A stretch of DNA of 64,000 nucleotides from assembly GCA_041918175.1 (NCBI GenBank), contig JAYRWE010000014.1, forward strand, positions 1-64,000. Direction: 5' to 3'. Of the stretch, positions 43,902-52,024 are shown one piece after another; the first letter of the stretch is position 1; each line of letters opens with the position of its first letter. This stretch comes from JABWAN01 sp041918175. GTDB taxonomy: Bacteria; Zhuqueibacterota; Zhuqueibacteria; Zhuqueibacterales; Zhuqueibacteraceae. Position numbers and translations under genes: made by a program. A model generated the notes under the pieces. The model was not told the origin of the DNA. It saw only the letters and a program-made list of their open reading frames with translations, and did no database searches.

Positions 43902-44777
43902 ATGCAACCCGTATCTGAAGGCAGAGCGTCGAAGCAAGAAGCCCAGTCGTGGCTGCCGCTCGCTTTGTTGAGTGTCGTCTTTTTTATACTCTTCTTCCCC
44001 GCACTGCGCGAACTCGTGCGCGACTGGACGATTGATCCGAATTATGAGCACGGCTTTCTGGTCCCGTTCATCGCCGCTTATTTGTTATGGCACAAACGTA
44101 CGCTTTGGCAAAATGAAGCATGCAAACCCGCTTTCGGCGCAGGCTTGAGCGTTTGTCTCGGCGGATTGGCGTTGTTCATTGTTGCCACTGCGGGCGCAGA
44201 ATGGTTTGTGGCGCGCACGGCCATGTTGCTCACGCTTTATGGCTTGGTGATTTATTTTGCCGGCTGGCAGTTGTTCAAAAAAATCTCCGTGCCGCTGCTA
44301 TATCTTGGCTTCATGATTCCGTTGCCCTATGTTATCTATTATCGGCTCACGTTTCCTTTACAACAAATCGCGAGCACGGGCGCGTTTCGTGCGTTGAGTC
44401 TGTTGGGACTTTCGGGGCAACAAGAAGGCAACATTCTGCATTTTTCCGGCTTCAGCTTGGAAGTGATTGAAGCCTGCAGCGGCTTGCGTTCGATTATGGT
44501 GCTTATCACGCTCGCGGCTTTGATTGCTTACATGACCTCCGTGCCGAACGTTTGGCGTTGGCTATTGTTCGTGAGCGCCGTGCCGGTGGCGATTGTCGCG
44601 AACATTTTTCGTTTAATCATACTCGCTCTGCTCGGTATCTTTGTAAGCCCCGCAGCGGCCATGAGTTTTTTGCATGAAGGCTCCGGCATTCTCGTTTTTC
44701 TAATCGGGCTTTTCTTGCTCATGATTTTAGCTGGAAGCATAAAATGGTTCAGTTCTCGACGCGCTATTGGTTCATGA
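43902..44777 (+). CDS. xrtA: Exosortase A
   Basis: 291 residues from ATG 43902 (TTG 43875 is an alternative). About eight membrane helices. Catalytic residues are present: Cys192 and Arg196 in IEACSGLRS, Arg237 in ANIFRL and His258 in FLHEGSG. Exosortases are transpeptidase-like membrane enzymes that process PEP-CTERM proteins and are co-inherited with EPS genes. PrsK, PrsR, FemAB, the amidotransferase and the TIGR03087/03088 transferases mark this as the XrtA type. The 3' end overlaps epsI by 34 bases. No strong Shine-Dalgarno is seen. Confidence 0.95.
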   Translation: MQPVSEGRASKQEAQSWLPLALLSVVFFILFFPALRELVRDWTIDPNYEHGFLVPFIAAYLLWHKRTLWQNEACKPAFGAGLSVCLGGLALFIVATAGAEWFVARTAMLLTLYGLVIYFAGWQLFKKISVPLLYLGFMIPLPYVIYYRLTFPLQQIASTGAFRALSLLGLSGQQEGNILHFSGFSLEVIEACSGLRSIMVLITLAALIAYMTSVPNVWRWLLFVSAVPVAIVANIFRLIILALLGIFVSPAAAMSFLHEGSGILVFLIGLFLLMILAGSIKWFSSRRAIGS

Positions 44778-45376
44778 TGGCGCTGCTGGGCTTGGCTTAT
44801 GCGGGCAGTTGGTGGGTGCGCGCGCCTAAATCCGTTGTCGCCGAGCCTATCGATTTGTCGCGCCTTGCACCAGAACTTGCGGGGTGGCGCAAAGAAACAC
44901 CGCAACTCTCCGCGCGCGCCGCGGAGCAATTGCAGGCCGATCAAATTTTGCTGCACAATTATCACGATGCGCAAAACCGGCGCGTGGAATTGTTTGTCGG
45001 CTATTATCGCGATCAACAATTCGGCGCGCAGGTGCATTCGCCGCTGCACTGTCTGCCCGGCGCGGGCTGGACGATCTTGCGCAATGAGAAGATGCCCTTG
45101 CCTTTTGAAAAAATCTCCGGCGTGGCGAGCAAGCTTGCGATCAGCAAAAAAAACGAGCAGCAATATGTCGTGTATTGGTTCGTGTCGGAAGGCGAGATCG
45201 TAAAAAATGAAATGGATTTGAAACTGCGATTGCTGCGCAATGCGTTGTTGCGGCGCGGCACCTCGGTTTATTTCTATCGTGTTTGCGTTGCCTATCAAGA
45301 AGACGCGCCACAAGCTGGCCGAGCATTACTTCAAAATTTTTTGGAAGCGCTCGGCCCACGATTGTCGGAAATTTAA
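44744..45376 (+). CDS. epsI: Exosortase-associated protein EpsI
   Basis: 210 residues. The start follows GGAAG at 6 bases. One N-terminal membrane helix (about 8-26), then the EpsI/DUF3485 domain: APELAGWRKETPQLS, VELFVGYYRDQQFGAQVHSPLHCLPGAGW, VVYWFVSEGEIV. The CLPGAGW motif is diagnostic. EpsI is often fused to the exosortase C-terminus; here it is a separate, overlapping gene. It is required with the exosortase for EPS or protein processing, mechanism unknown. The stop lies within the first copy of an 18-base direct repeat. Confidence 0.93.
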   Translation: MVQFSTRYWFMMALLGLAYAGSWWVRAPKSVVAEPIDLSRLAPELAGWRKETPQLSARAAEQLQADQILLHNYHDAQNRRVELFVGYYRDQQFGAQVHSPLHCLPGAGWTILRNEKMPLPFEKISGVASKLAISKKNEQQYVVYWFVSEGEIVKNEMDLKLRLLRNALLRRGTSVYFYRVCVAYQEDAPQAGRALLQNFLEALGPRLSEI

Positions 45377-45444
45377 ACACGCGAAGCGCAATGAACGCAG
45401 CGGATTGCTGCGCGTGACAACCCCGTTGTCGGAAATTTAAACAG
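45362..45444. repeat. 18-bp direct repeat flanking a short hairpin
   Basis: TTGTCGGAAATTTAAACA occurs at about 45363-45380 and again at about 45427-45444. Between them is a small inverted repeat (GCGCAAT ... ATTGCTGCGCG). The structure looks like a small insertion with a duplicated target or a tandem duplication. Confidence 0.65.
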
Positions 45445-45515
45445 CAACGTGAATGCGCCCGCGCGCCGGTGCTCGAAAAAACAATGCGCCGCGTTGCACT
45501 ATGAGCAAGAAGTTG

Positions 45516-45534
45516 GTTGGCATATGCTCTGCAT
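45516..45534 (+). promoter_or_regulatory. Sigma-54 promoter of the PEP-CTERM gene
   Basis: TTGGCATATGCTCTGCA: GG at 45519-45520, ten bases, GC at 45531-45532, fitting TGGCACG-N4-TTGCW. It lies about 70 bases before the ATG of the PEP-CTERM gene. PrsR, a sigma-54 activator known to act on such promoters, is encoded in the same locus. Confidence 0.65.
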
Positions 45535-45602
45535 TGCAAAAGCGCAGGCTCACGTTTCGCTTCGCGCTGCTTTCGGCAAACCCAACCACGGAGAATACTT
45601 TG

Positions 45603-46232
45603 ATGAAAACCAAACTCTTTACTCTCGCTGCTGCGGCACTGTTGTTCGTCGCCGGCGAAGCTTCAGCCGCGCTCAACATCGCAGTGAGCGCGAATCCTTA
45701 CATGAACGACCCTGGTTATCATTTTCATACGCACACCAGCGGCATCGTGACCTATCAGATTCAACACCTGCCCGGTAGCACCGATCCGATGCAGGCTTTT
45801 TGGATGCGCTTCAATAAAAGTGCGTTCGATTTTTCCGGCGCGAATCTCAACGGCTTCACCATCGTGAGCGCATTGATCGACGGTTCCACGGATGTGTCTT
45901 CGCATCTGAAATGGACCAATGCCGGAGTTTACAAAAACATGATTTTGAAAACCACGTTCCCCGGCCTCACCTCCGGCTCGTCGCTCGTTATTCAGGTTGC
46001 ATATGATTTACTGGCGCCCGCGGCAACAGCGAACTGGGGCACTCTCGGAGGCCAGACCTTCGGCCCTTGGGAGCAACGCTTTGCTTATGGCGCAACGACA
46101 GTGGCGAACACTTCTGGCACTACGGCGTTGACGCCTGAACCCGGTACCATGATTTTGCTCGGCAGCGGCTTGTTGAGCATGGGCGTGGCGCGTCGTCTGC
46201 GCGAACGCCGTCAGAAAAAAATGTCGGCATGA
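45603..46232 (+). CDS. PEP-CTERM sorting-signal protein
   Basis: 209 residues from ATG 45603, where the signal peptide starts (KTKLFTLAAAALLFVAGEASA). The mature part (about 24-170) is a beta-rich domain with no recognised family. The C-terminus is a textbook PEP-CTERM: TPEPGTMILLGSGLLSMG, then a basic RRLRERRQKK tail. It is the only exosortase substrate in the window, lies just after xrtA-epsI and has its own sigma-54-like promoter, so PrsK/PrsR probably regulates it. A strong terminator follows. Confidence 0.92.
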   Translation: MKTKLFTLAAAALLFVAGEASAALNIAVSANPYMNDPGYHFHTHTSGIVTYQIQHLPGSTDPMQAFWMRFNKSAFDFSGANLNGFTIVSALIDGSTDVSSHLKWTNAGVYKNMILKTTFPGLTSGSSLVIQVAYDLLAPAATANWGTLGGQTFGPWEQRFAYGATTVANTSGTTALTPEPGTMILLGSGLLSMGVARRLRERRQKKMSA

Positions 46233-46265
46233 AACCCGTTTGCCCAGCGGAAGGCGCGAAGTTGC

Positions 46266-46305
46266 AAAGCCGGTTTGGCCCTTGAGCCAGACCGGCTTTT
46301 TTTTT
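46266..46305 (+). terminator. Rho-independent terminator
   Basis: AAAGCCGGTTTGGC pairs with GCCAGACCGGCTT and is followed by nine T bases. It ends the PEP-CTERM transcript and separates the EPS locus from the ccm genes. Confidence 0.92.
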
Positions 46306-46389
46306 GCTTGATACTCTGCGATTTCTTGGTTAGTATCGTGCGTCGATAGGCTAAACCAGAACCACATGAATAGCAGATGGTGAAAACAT

Positions 46390-46878
46390 ATGAAACGCTT
46401 GTTGGTGTTACTCCTGCTGTGTGTCCCCGCAATTTCCCAAGAACAAAAGCTCGCCCCGGAAAATATTGATCCCAGCTTTTTGAGCAGCATTCGCAAAGAG
46501 CTCGCGTGTGATTGCGGCTGCGGCATGACCGTGCAAGATTGTCTCGGCGGCATGATTTGCAGCGAGTCGCGGTCTTACAGCAACGAAGTGATCGATCTCC
46601 TCAAAGCCGGTAAAACGCGCGAGCAAGTGTTGCAAGCCATGGTCGCAAAGTATGGCGAAAAAATTCTTTCCGCGCCCACGAAAGAAGGATTCAATCTCAC
46701 TGCTTGGACGTTTCCGTTTCTTGCGCTGATCGTGGGCGGCGTGATTGTTTGGCGCATCGTCGTAAAATGGAAAACCCAAAGCCCGGAGCCTGCGCCGGTC
46801 GCGGTTGCAACTCCGAAGAGCGCGGAAGAAGGTTACGGCAAACGTTTCGAAGAAGAATTCAAGCAATTTAGCAATTGA
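46390..46878 (+). CDS. ccmH: Cytochrome c maturation protein CcmH/NrfF family
   Basis: 162 residues. Signal peptide 1-17, CcmH domain about 25-100, then a membrane helix (about 108-130) and a short tail. The usual LRCxxC is replaced by a Cys-rich CDCGCGMTVQDC (about 38-49), a variant found in some non-proteobacterial CcmH proteins. It would reduce apocytochrome thiols before heme attachment. First gene of the ccm group. Confidence 0.85.
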   Translation: MKRLLVLLLLCVPAISQEQKLAPENIDPSFLSSIRKELACDCGCGMTVQDCLGGMICSESRSYSNEVIDLLKAGKTREQVLQAMVAKYGEKILSAPTKEGFNLTAWTFPFLALIVGGVIVWRIVVKWKTQSPEPAPVAVATPKSAEEGYGKRFEEEFKQFSN

Positions 46879-46890
46879 AAGCGATTGATC

Positions 46891-47289
46891 ATGATTGAAA
46901 TTCTCGGCATCACCCTGACGCTCTTGACGATTTTATTTGTCGCCTATCCCCTCCTGCAAAAATCACAACGCAAGCTGAGTTTTGCCGCCAATCATCAAGG
47001 CGAAGATTTGCTTGCGCGCAAGAATGAAATTTACGCGGCCGTGCGTGACATCGACTTTGATTATCGCATGGGCAAACTTTCGGAAGAAGATTACAACAGC
47101 TTGCGCGAGCAATACAAGCAGGAAGCCGTGCAAGTCATGCAAGCGCTCGACCGCTTCTCGGGCCATGAGCAACCCCGCGCGAAACAAGGCAAAACCGCGC
47201 ACAGCGATGCGCGCTTTTGTCACATGTGCGGCTCGCCGGCGCATCGTGAAGATGCCTTTTGCAGTTCATGTGGAGCGCATCTCCAATGA
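46891..47289 (+). CDS. CcmI-like membrane protein with zinc ribbon
   Basis: 132 residues from ATG 46891. One N-terminal membrane helix (about 3-22), an amphipathic region of CcmI type (LLARKNEIYAAVRDIDFDYRMGKLSEEDYNSLREQY), then a C-terminal zinc ribbon (CHMCGSPAHREDAFCSSCG). The first part matches the CcmI N-terminus (E...L..L..D...G.L....Y). The ribbon replaces the periplasmic TPR domain. It overlaps ccmA by ATGA, supporting a role in cytochrome c maturation. Confidence 0.75.
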   Translation: MIEILGITLTLLTILFVAYPLLQKSQRKLSFAANHQGEDLLARKNEIYAAVRDIDFDYRMGKLSEEDYNSLREQYKQEAVQVMQALDRFSGHEQPRAKQGKTAHSDARFCHMCGSPAHREDAFCSSCGAHLQ

Positions 47290-48023
47290 GTTTCGCAACG
47301 CGCGAAAGCACGACGGCAATCGAAGTTGCAGATTTGGTGAAAAGCTTCGGCACGTTCTACGCCCTGCGCGGCGTGTCTCTGCGCGTGGGCATGGGCGAAT
47401 GTTTGACGATTCTCGGCCCGAACGGCGCGGGTAAAACCACTTTTCTCCGCGTTCTCTCCGCGCTCACTCGACCTACCAGCGGTGAAGTCCGTTTTCACGG
47501 CAATTCTCTCACAACAGAACCTTTTGCCATTCGACGACAGCTCGGCGTAATTGGGCATCAAACCTTTTTGTATGATGATCTCACCGCCGCGGAAAATTTG
47601 TTGTTCTATGCCCGCTTGTATGAAGTGGCCGAACCGCACGAGCGCATCGCGCACCTGCTCGCGGAAGTCGGATTGGGGCGCAGAGCGAATGATCGTGTGC
47701 GCTCGTTTTCCCGCGGCATGCAACAGCGCCTCGCCATAGCGCGCGCGATGCTGCACGACCCCGGTATCCTCTTTCTTGATGAACCCTACACCGGCCTCGA
47801 TCAACATGCGGCCATGATGCTCACCGCTTGGTTGCAAAAACTTCGCACCGAGCGCCGCACGATACTGTTGGTGACGCACGATCTGGCGCAAGGCCTGGCC
47901 ATGGCCGACCGAGTCGCGATTTTTTTGCAAGGCCGTATCATTTGGCAAGAGCGCACGGCCAACATTGCAGCAGAAAATTTTCAACAAACTTATTTTGACT
48001 TGATCGCGCGAGGGGGCAAATGA
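47286..48023 (+). CDS. ccmA: Heme exporter ATP-binding protein CcmA
   Basis: 245 residues. ABC ATPase with Walker A GPNGAGKTT, signature FSRGMQQR, Walker B GILFLDEPYTGLD and switch His in LLVTHD. It energises release of heme from CcmE with CcmB/C/D. It overlaps the CcmI-like gene and ccmB by 4 bases each. Confidence 0.95.
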   Translation: MSFATRESTTAIEVADLVKSFGTFYALRGVSLRVGMGECLTILGPNGAGKTTFLRVLSALTRPTSGEVRFHGNSLTTEPFAIRRQLGVIGHQTFLYDDLTAAENLLFYARLYEVAEPHERIAHLLAEVGLGRRANDRVRSFSRGMQQRLAIARAMLHDPGILFLDEPYTGLDQHAAMMLTAWLQKLRTERRTILLVTHDLAQGLAMADRVAIFLQGRIIWQERTANIAAENFQQTYFDLIARGGK

Positions 48024-48697
48024 ACGATCTGCGCAAACTCTACGCGCTCGTGTGGAAAGACTTGCTCTCGGAGTTTCGCACGAAGGAGTTGGTTTCTTCC
48101 ATGCTCATGTTCGCGTTGATTGTCGTCGTCATCTTCGCGTTCACGTTTGAAACCGGCAGCGCGGCCACACGCGAAGCCGCGCCCGGCTTGCTTTGGGTCG
48201 CATTCACATTTGCGAGCGTGCTGGGTCTGCATCGTTCGATGCTGCACGAAGTGGAGCGCGGCAGCTTGCACGGATTGTTGCTCGCGCCATTAGATCGCGG
48301 CCTGCTTTTTCTCGCCAAAGCGTTCGGCAATATTGTGTTCATCAGTTTGATCGAGATTCCCACCTTCATGCTTGCCGTCGTTTTTTTTAATTTAGAAATC
48401 AGCACGGCATGGGATAAAATTTTGACGATCTTTTTGTTGGGCACCATCGGCTTTGCGGCCGTGGGCACATTGTTCAGCGCGATTGCAGTGAATACCCGCA
48501 CGCGGGAAATCATGCTGCCCATCTTGCTCTTCCCCGTGCAAATTCCCGTGATCCTCTCCGCGGTCAACGCCACCGCCGGCGCACTCACCGGCAAAACGTG
48601 GGAGGATTTGAGCGGCTGGCTAAAAATTCTCGCCGGGTTTGATTTGATTTTTATTTTGGTGTGCTATGTGACGTTCGAGTATGTGTTGGAAGAGTGA
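48020..48697 (+). CDS. ccmB: Heme exporter membrane protein CcmB
   Basis: 225 residues with about six membrane helices. KDLLSEFRTKELVSSMLMFAL at the N-terminus and GLHRSMLHEVERGSLHGLLLAPLDR are typical of CcmB. It forms the ABC complex with CcmA. A GAGGGGG ribosome site precedes it, and the start overlaps the ccmA stop. Confidence 0.95.
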   Translation: MNDLRKLYALVWKDLLSEFRTKELVSSMLMFALIVVVIFAFTFETGSAATREAAPGLLWVAFTFASVLGLHRSMLHEVERGSLHGLLLAPLDRGLLFLAKAFGNIVFISLIEIPTFMLAVVFFNLEISTAWDKILTIFLLGTIGFAAVGTLFSAIAVNTRTREIMLPILLFPVQIPVILSAVNATAGALTGKTWEDLSGWLKILAGFDLIFILVCYVTFEYVLEE

Positions 48698-48753
48698 AGG
48701 CCGGCGCTTGCGGTATAATAGCATGCATCATATATTGCCACTGCGAGGGAAAA

Positions 48754-49284
48754 ATGAACGAGATCGACGAAGCCGTCAAGCGCATCGCGGGGCGGCATCC
48801 GGAGTGTTTCATGAGTTTGCTCTTTGGCCGCGAGCACACGGTGAAGCTGCAAGGCGTGGAAGACGCGCACATTCAGATTCCCGAACATCGGTTGGAATTG
48901 AAAAGCCTCGGAGCCATCGTCGCAGCACGGGCGTTCTCAGAAGAGTTGATCAAACAGTATCTAACTTTGGAGCTATCCATGATACGCGAGACCACGATTT
49001 TTTCCAACTGGCTTGACCAAGCAGAGGCCAAAGGCCGCGTCGAAGTCCGCGTCGAAGGCTATACCGATGGCGAGATCAAAGGCAGGCATCTCACTTTGCA
49101 AAAGCTATTGGAACGGAAGTTCGGCCCACTGAGCGCAGAACTCACGATTTCTCTAACCAGGCTGAGAAGTGAAGATTTAGAGGCACTGACCATGGCAATT
49201 CTCGATCTGCAATTGCTGGAAGAATTGCGCGCTTTGCTGCAAAGTTTTCAGTCGGAAAATTCCACACGGAGTCTCAAACATTGA
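48754..49284 (+). pseudogene. Internally deleted Rpn/DUF4351-family gene
   Basis: 176 residues with ATG 48754 and a GAGGGA ribosome site. The N-terminus (about 1-37; VKRIAGRHPECFMSLLFG, HIQIPEH) and C-terminus (about 45-176; EELIKQYLTLELSMIRET, GRVEVRVEGYTDGEIKGR, LLERKFGPLSAELT) match DUF4351/Rpn-type transposase-nuclease proteins, but the nuclease core of roughly 100-150 residues between them is missing. It therefore looks like an in-frame deletion relic. It splits ccmB from ccmC, with the stop overlapping the ccmC start (TTGA), and a TATAAT at 48714 lies upstream. Confidence 0.7.
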
Positions 49285-50027
49285 AAAATTCCACTGTTGA
49301 AACCCTGAAGCCGCCCGCAACCGCGGCATTGCCTTCCTCTGCGCAGTTGCAACGCTGGAGCATGCTGCTCGGCGGCTTCGTCGCCGCATTAATGTTCGTG
49401 AACCTTTATAACATCTTCCTGCTCGTGCCCATGGAAAAGAGCATGGGCTTGATTCAGCGTATTTTTTATTTTCACGCGCCGCCGTTGATCACCTCCTTCA
49501 TCGCGTTCACGGTGACGTTCGTGTACAGCATACTCTATCTCGCGAAGCAACGCATTTGGCATGATCGCATTGCCTATTGCGCCGCGGAAGTGGGCGTGTT
49601 GCTCACCACGACCGGCTTGCTCACCGGCCCGATTTGGGCGCGGCCGGTGTGGAATACGTGGTGGTCGTGGGATCCGCGTTTGACCACCACACTCGTGTTG
49701 TGGTTCATTTACGTCGGCTATCTCATGTTGCGCGCTTATACCGGCGACGAGCAGCGCGGTGCGCGCTTCGCCGCAGTGTTCGCCATCGTCGGCTTCGTGG
49801 ACGTGCCCATCGTTTATCTCGCGAACCGCTTGTGGCGCACGCTGCATCCTTCGCCTGTTGTTTTCGGCGGCTCAAATTCCGGCTTGGAGCCGACGATGCG
49901 CTATGCATTCCTCTTCAGCATCGTGACGTTTACGCTGCTCTTCGTTTTCTTTTTGTTCATGCGCCTGCGCGTCGAGCGCGTGCGTCTTGAAGTCGATCAA
50001 CTCAAAAGAGAAATCGCGTTTTCATAA
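49281..50027 (+). CDS. ccmC: Heme exporter protein CcmC
   Basis: 248 residues with about six membrane helices and the tryptophan-rich heme motif NTWWSWDPRLT (about 126-137), plus conserved His in FYFHAP and later VYLANRLWRTLHP. It delivers heme to CcmE. The TTG start overlaps the upstream stop and has GGAG at 9 bases; family homology starts about residue 25. Confidence 0.92.
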   Translation: MKNSTVETLKPPATAALPSSAQLQRWSMLLGGFVAALMFVNLYNIFLLVPMEKSMGLIQRIFYFHAPPLITSFIAFTVTFVYSILYLAKQRIWHDRIAYCAAEVGVLLTTTGLLTGPIWARPVWNTWWSWDPRLTTTLVLWFIYVGYLMLRAYTGDEQRGARFAAVFAIVGFVDVPIVYLANRLWRTLHPSPVVFGGSNSGLEPTMRYAFLFSIVTFTLLFVFFLFMRLRVERVRLEVDQLKREIAFS

Positions 50028-50040
50028 AAAGGATCGCATC

Positions 50041-50247
50041 ATGTCACTTCTTTTTGTCATGCTCTCCTCTTCTTATTGGCTCTTGCAAGCACCGGCCTCC
50101 GCCGCGAATAAGAATTTAGATTTTTTATTCGCAGGCTATACTGTCGTTTGGTTGTTACTTCTCGGCTACCTGCTCAGCCTCGGCCGCAAACAAAAACGCT
50201 TGGAAACTGAGATCGAAATGCTCAAACAGATGAAGCAGGAAGGCTGA
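50041..50247 (+). CDS. ccmD: CcmD-like small membrane protein
   Basis: 68 residues. One hydrophobic stretch with FLFAGYTVVWLLLLGYLLSL followed by a basic KQKRLETEIEML segment, the pattern of CcmD, which holds CcmE to CcmC. AAGGA lies 8 bases before the ATG. ccmE, ccmF and ccmG are not in this window. Confidence 0.8.
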   Translation: MSLLFVMLSSSYWLLQAPASAANKNLDFLFAGYTVVWLLLLGYLLSLGRKQKRLETEIEMLKQMKQEG

Positions 50248-50511
50248 CTTACCATCTTGTCATCACAACCCCTTGAGTACAATTACAACTCCGTATTCCC
50301 AACCGCATGCACATTGGTTAGCTCACAAAAAATCAAGGCTCACACGAAAGGCATGTTTGTTGCGTAAAGTGTGGGCGTTGGTTGTTATGATTGCAAAAGG
50401 TGAAGCACAATAACCGACACCCACAAGTCGACCTCGTCAAGGATTGGCGGACGGTTTGTGGCACTTGCAGAAGAGTTTGAATAGCGCATCAACAAAAAGG
50501 AGTTTTGTGTC
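50248..50511. other. Intergenic region
   Basis: No gene. A hairpin (50371-50424; GTGGGCGTTGGTT pairing with AACCGACACCCAC) without a T-run lies in it. No other recognised signal. Confidence 0.4.
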
Positions 50512-50889
50512 ATGGAAGTTCTTATGAGCTGGTTGGTTTCGGGTTACATCGTCGGGATGACCTGCATGTCGTATCTCATCATCAAATCCTGGATTGTGAT
50601 TTCGCCGCAACAAGCGCGCTTGCAGGAAGAGTCCGGTTTGGAGTTGAACTGGTTGGGCATGGCGTTGGTGAGCGCCGGAGTTGCACTCGCGTGGAGCTTC
50701 ATCGGCATCGGGATTCACATGCTGCTGCAACGCGACATTCTCTCCGTACAGTTGGCGTTGCTGGCCGTGTTGTTTGTCGCTACACTCATTGTTTCTTTCA
50801 TGAAAGATCGCAAGGTGGACGCCGTCGCGATCAATGCGCTCTTCTTTTTGAGTTTGGCGTTTTTGCTGCCGCGCTTTTTCTCGTTCTAA
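50512..50889 (+). CDS. Small integral membrane protein, unknown function
   Basis: 125 residues with three to four membrane helices (about 5-27, 46-70, 78-96, 103-122). The start is well set by AAGGAG at good spacing. No family recognised. It follows the ccm genes in the same direction and may be a separate transcript. Confidence 0.65.
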   Translation: MEVLMSWLVSGYIVGMTCMSYLIIKSWIVISPQQARLQEESGLELNWLGMALVSAGVALAWSFIGIGIHMLLQRDILSVQLALLAVLFVATLIVSFMKDRKVDAVAINALFFLSLAFLLPRFFSF

Positions 50890-51460
50890 TGTGAAGCCGT
50901 TTGACGGTCCTGCTTTTCAGTCTGCGAAACGCCTTCCGTCCGCTCGTTTGCAAAGGTCGTTTGCGCAACGAACGGAGACGGCCCGTAAGTGGAGCATGGA
51001 GCAGCCCGAGGATAAAAACACATGCGAAAGAAAAGAGGCGCAGGGGCCAATTGCCACGAGTACATCGCAGTGCGACATTGCAAACTTGCCTTCTAATTTT
51101 TTCAAAAAACTGATCGTTTGCTTGGAAAATATTAACCCCGGTTTTTGACCGCGGCGAGCGGTGCTCTTTAAGCCCGAAACCGCATTTTCATTTTCATCAT
51201 TGCCGCTCGCCCTTTATTCCTCGCTTTATCTCCTCACTCTCCGTTATCAACTATCGCGCATTCTCTCAGCTTAGGAATGACGCTTAAATGGCCCACCCGT
51301 TTTTCGAACCGTGAATCACAACTTTAGCCAAAAAATCATATTGCCGCGGAAGGAAAACTTATTTATGTTCTCGTAGGCGGAATGGTCTTGCCTCTCTGTG
51401 CGTTTTTGTTAAGCACACCCGAGTTGTTACGAGGTACTCACCTTTAATCTGGAGCGAACC
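50890..51460. other. Intergenic region before the TonB system
   Basis: About 570 bases without a supported gene. GGCGAGCGG (51153-51161) pairs with CCGCTCGCC (51203-51211), followed by CTTTATTCC, a possible weak terminator. I do not see a recognisable riboswitch or a clear Zur/Fur box. Confidence 0.4.
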
Positions 51461-51808
51461 ATGAAAGAAAAATGCAGGAAAGTGACGGCGACGTTGCTGT
51501 GCTGCATCTTGGCTCTTCTCAGCGTCGCTGCCGAATTTTCTCACCACCATGGACTTGCTCTTAATGCGGAAAGCGGAAGCGCTTTTGCCGCGGCCAAGAG
51601 CGAAACCAGCGGCAACCTCAACACAACGCACAGCTACAATTGCATAGCCTGCCAATTTGCGGCGATCAATCTCGCGGTGTTTCCTCCGCTTACCATCTGC
51701 GTCGTGGAAGCCACAACGGCCCAATTGTTTGTGACGCAGTCTGAAAACGATTCCCAATTTTCCTTCCAATTCTCCTGCCTCCGCGCTCCTCCTGCGGTGC
51801 TTGCCTAA
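51461..51808 (+). CDS. Small secreted His/Cys protein of the TonB locus
   Basis: 115 residues with GGAG ahead of the ATG. Signal peptide 1-23; then SHHHG, a CIACQF motif in the middle and a C-terminal LRAPPAV. The HHH, CxxC and RAPP(A) pattern resembles DUF2946-like small periplasmic proteins found next to metal TonB receptors. It may bind Cu or Zn. Family assignment is tentative. Confidence 0.6.
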   Translation: MKEKCRKVTATLLCCILALLSVAAEFSHHHGLALNAESGSAFAAAKSETSGNLNTTHSYNCIACQFAAINLAVFPPLTICVVEATTAQLFVTQSENDSQFSFQFSCLRAPPAVLA

Positions 51809-52024
51809 TTTCCTCGTTGCCATTTGCTCTACTCTAACGCTTGCCGCAAGGCGCTCAACGCGTTTTAGCGTTCGTGTCGTTTGCACGCACTTTGCCTTCG
51901 CGACAGCGCTCACTCTCTGCCTACGCTCATTCGCTGCGAATATCCGCTGCGCAAGTGCGACGCAAATGATGAAATATTTTCCCTTGCTAGGATAGCTTCA
52001 CCATCTGTTTGAAAGAAGGTTCCC

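Noticed and set aside
48686..48719. Sigma-70 promoter (TTGGAA ... TATAAT) before the Rpn relic
   Set aside because: The TATAAT is good, but the only -35-like box is 22 bases away; kept only as a remark.
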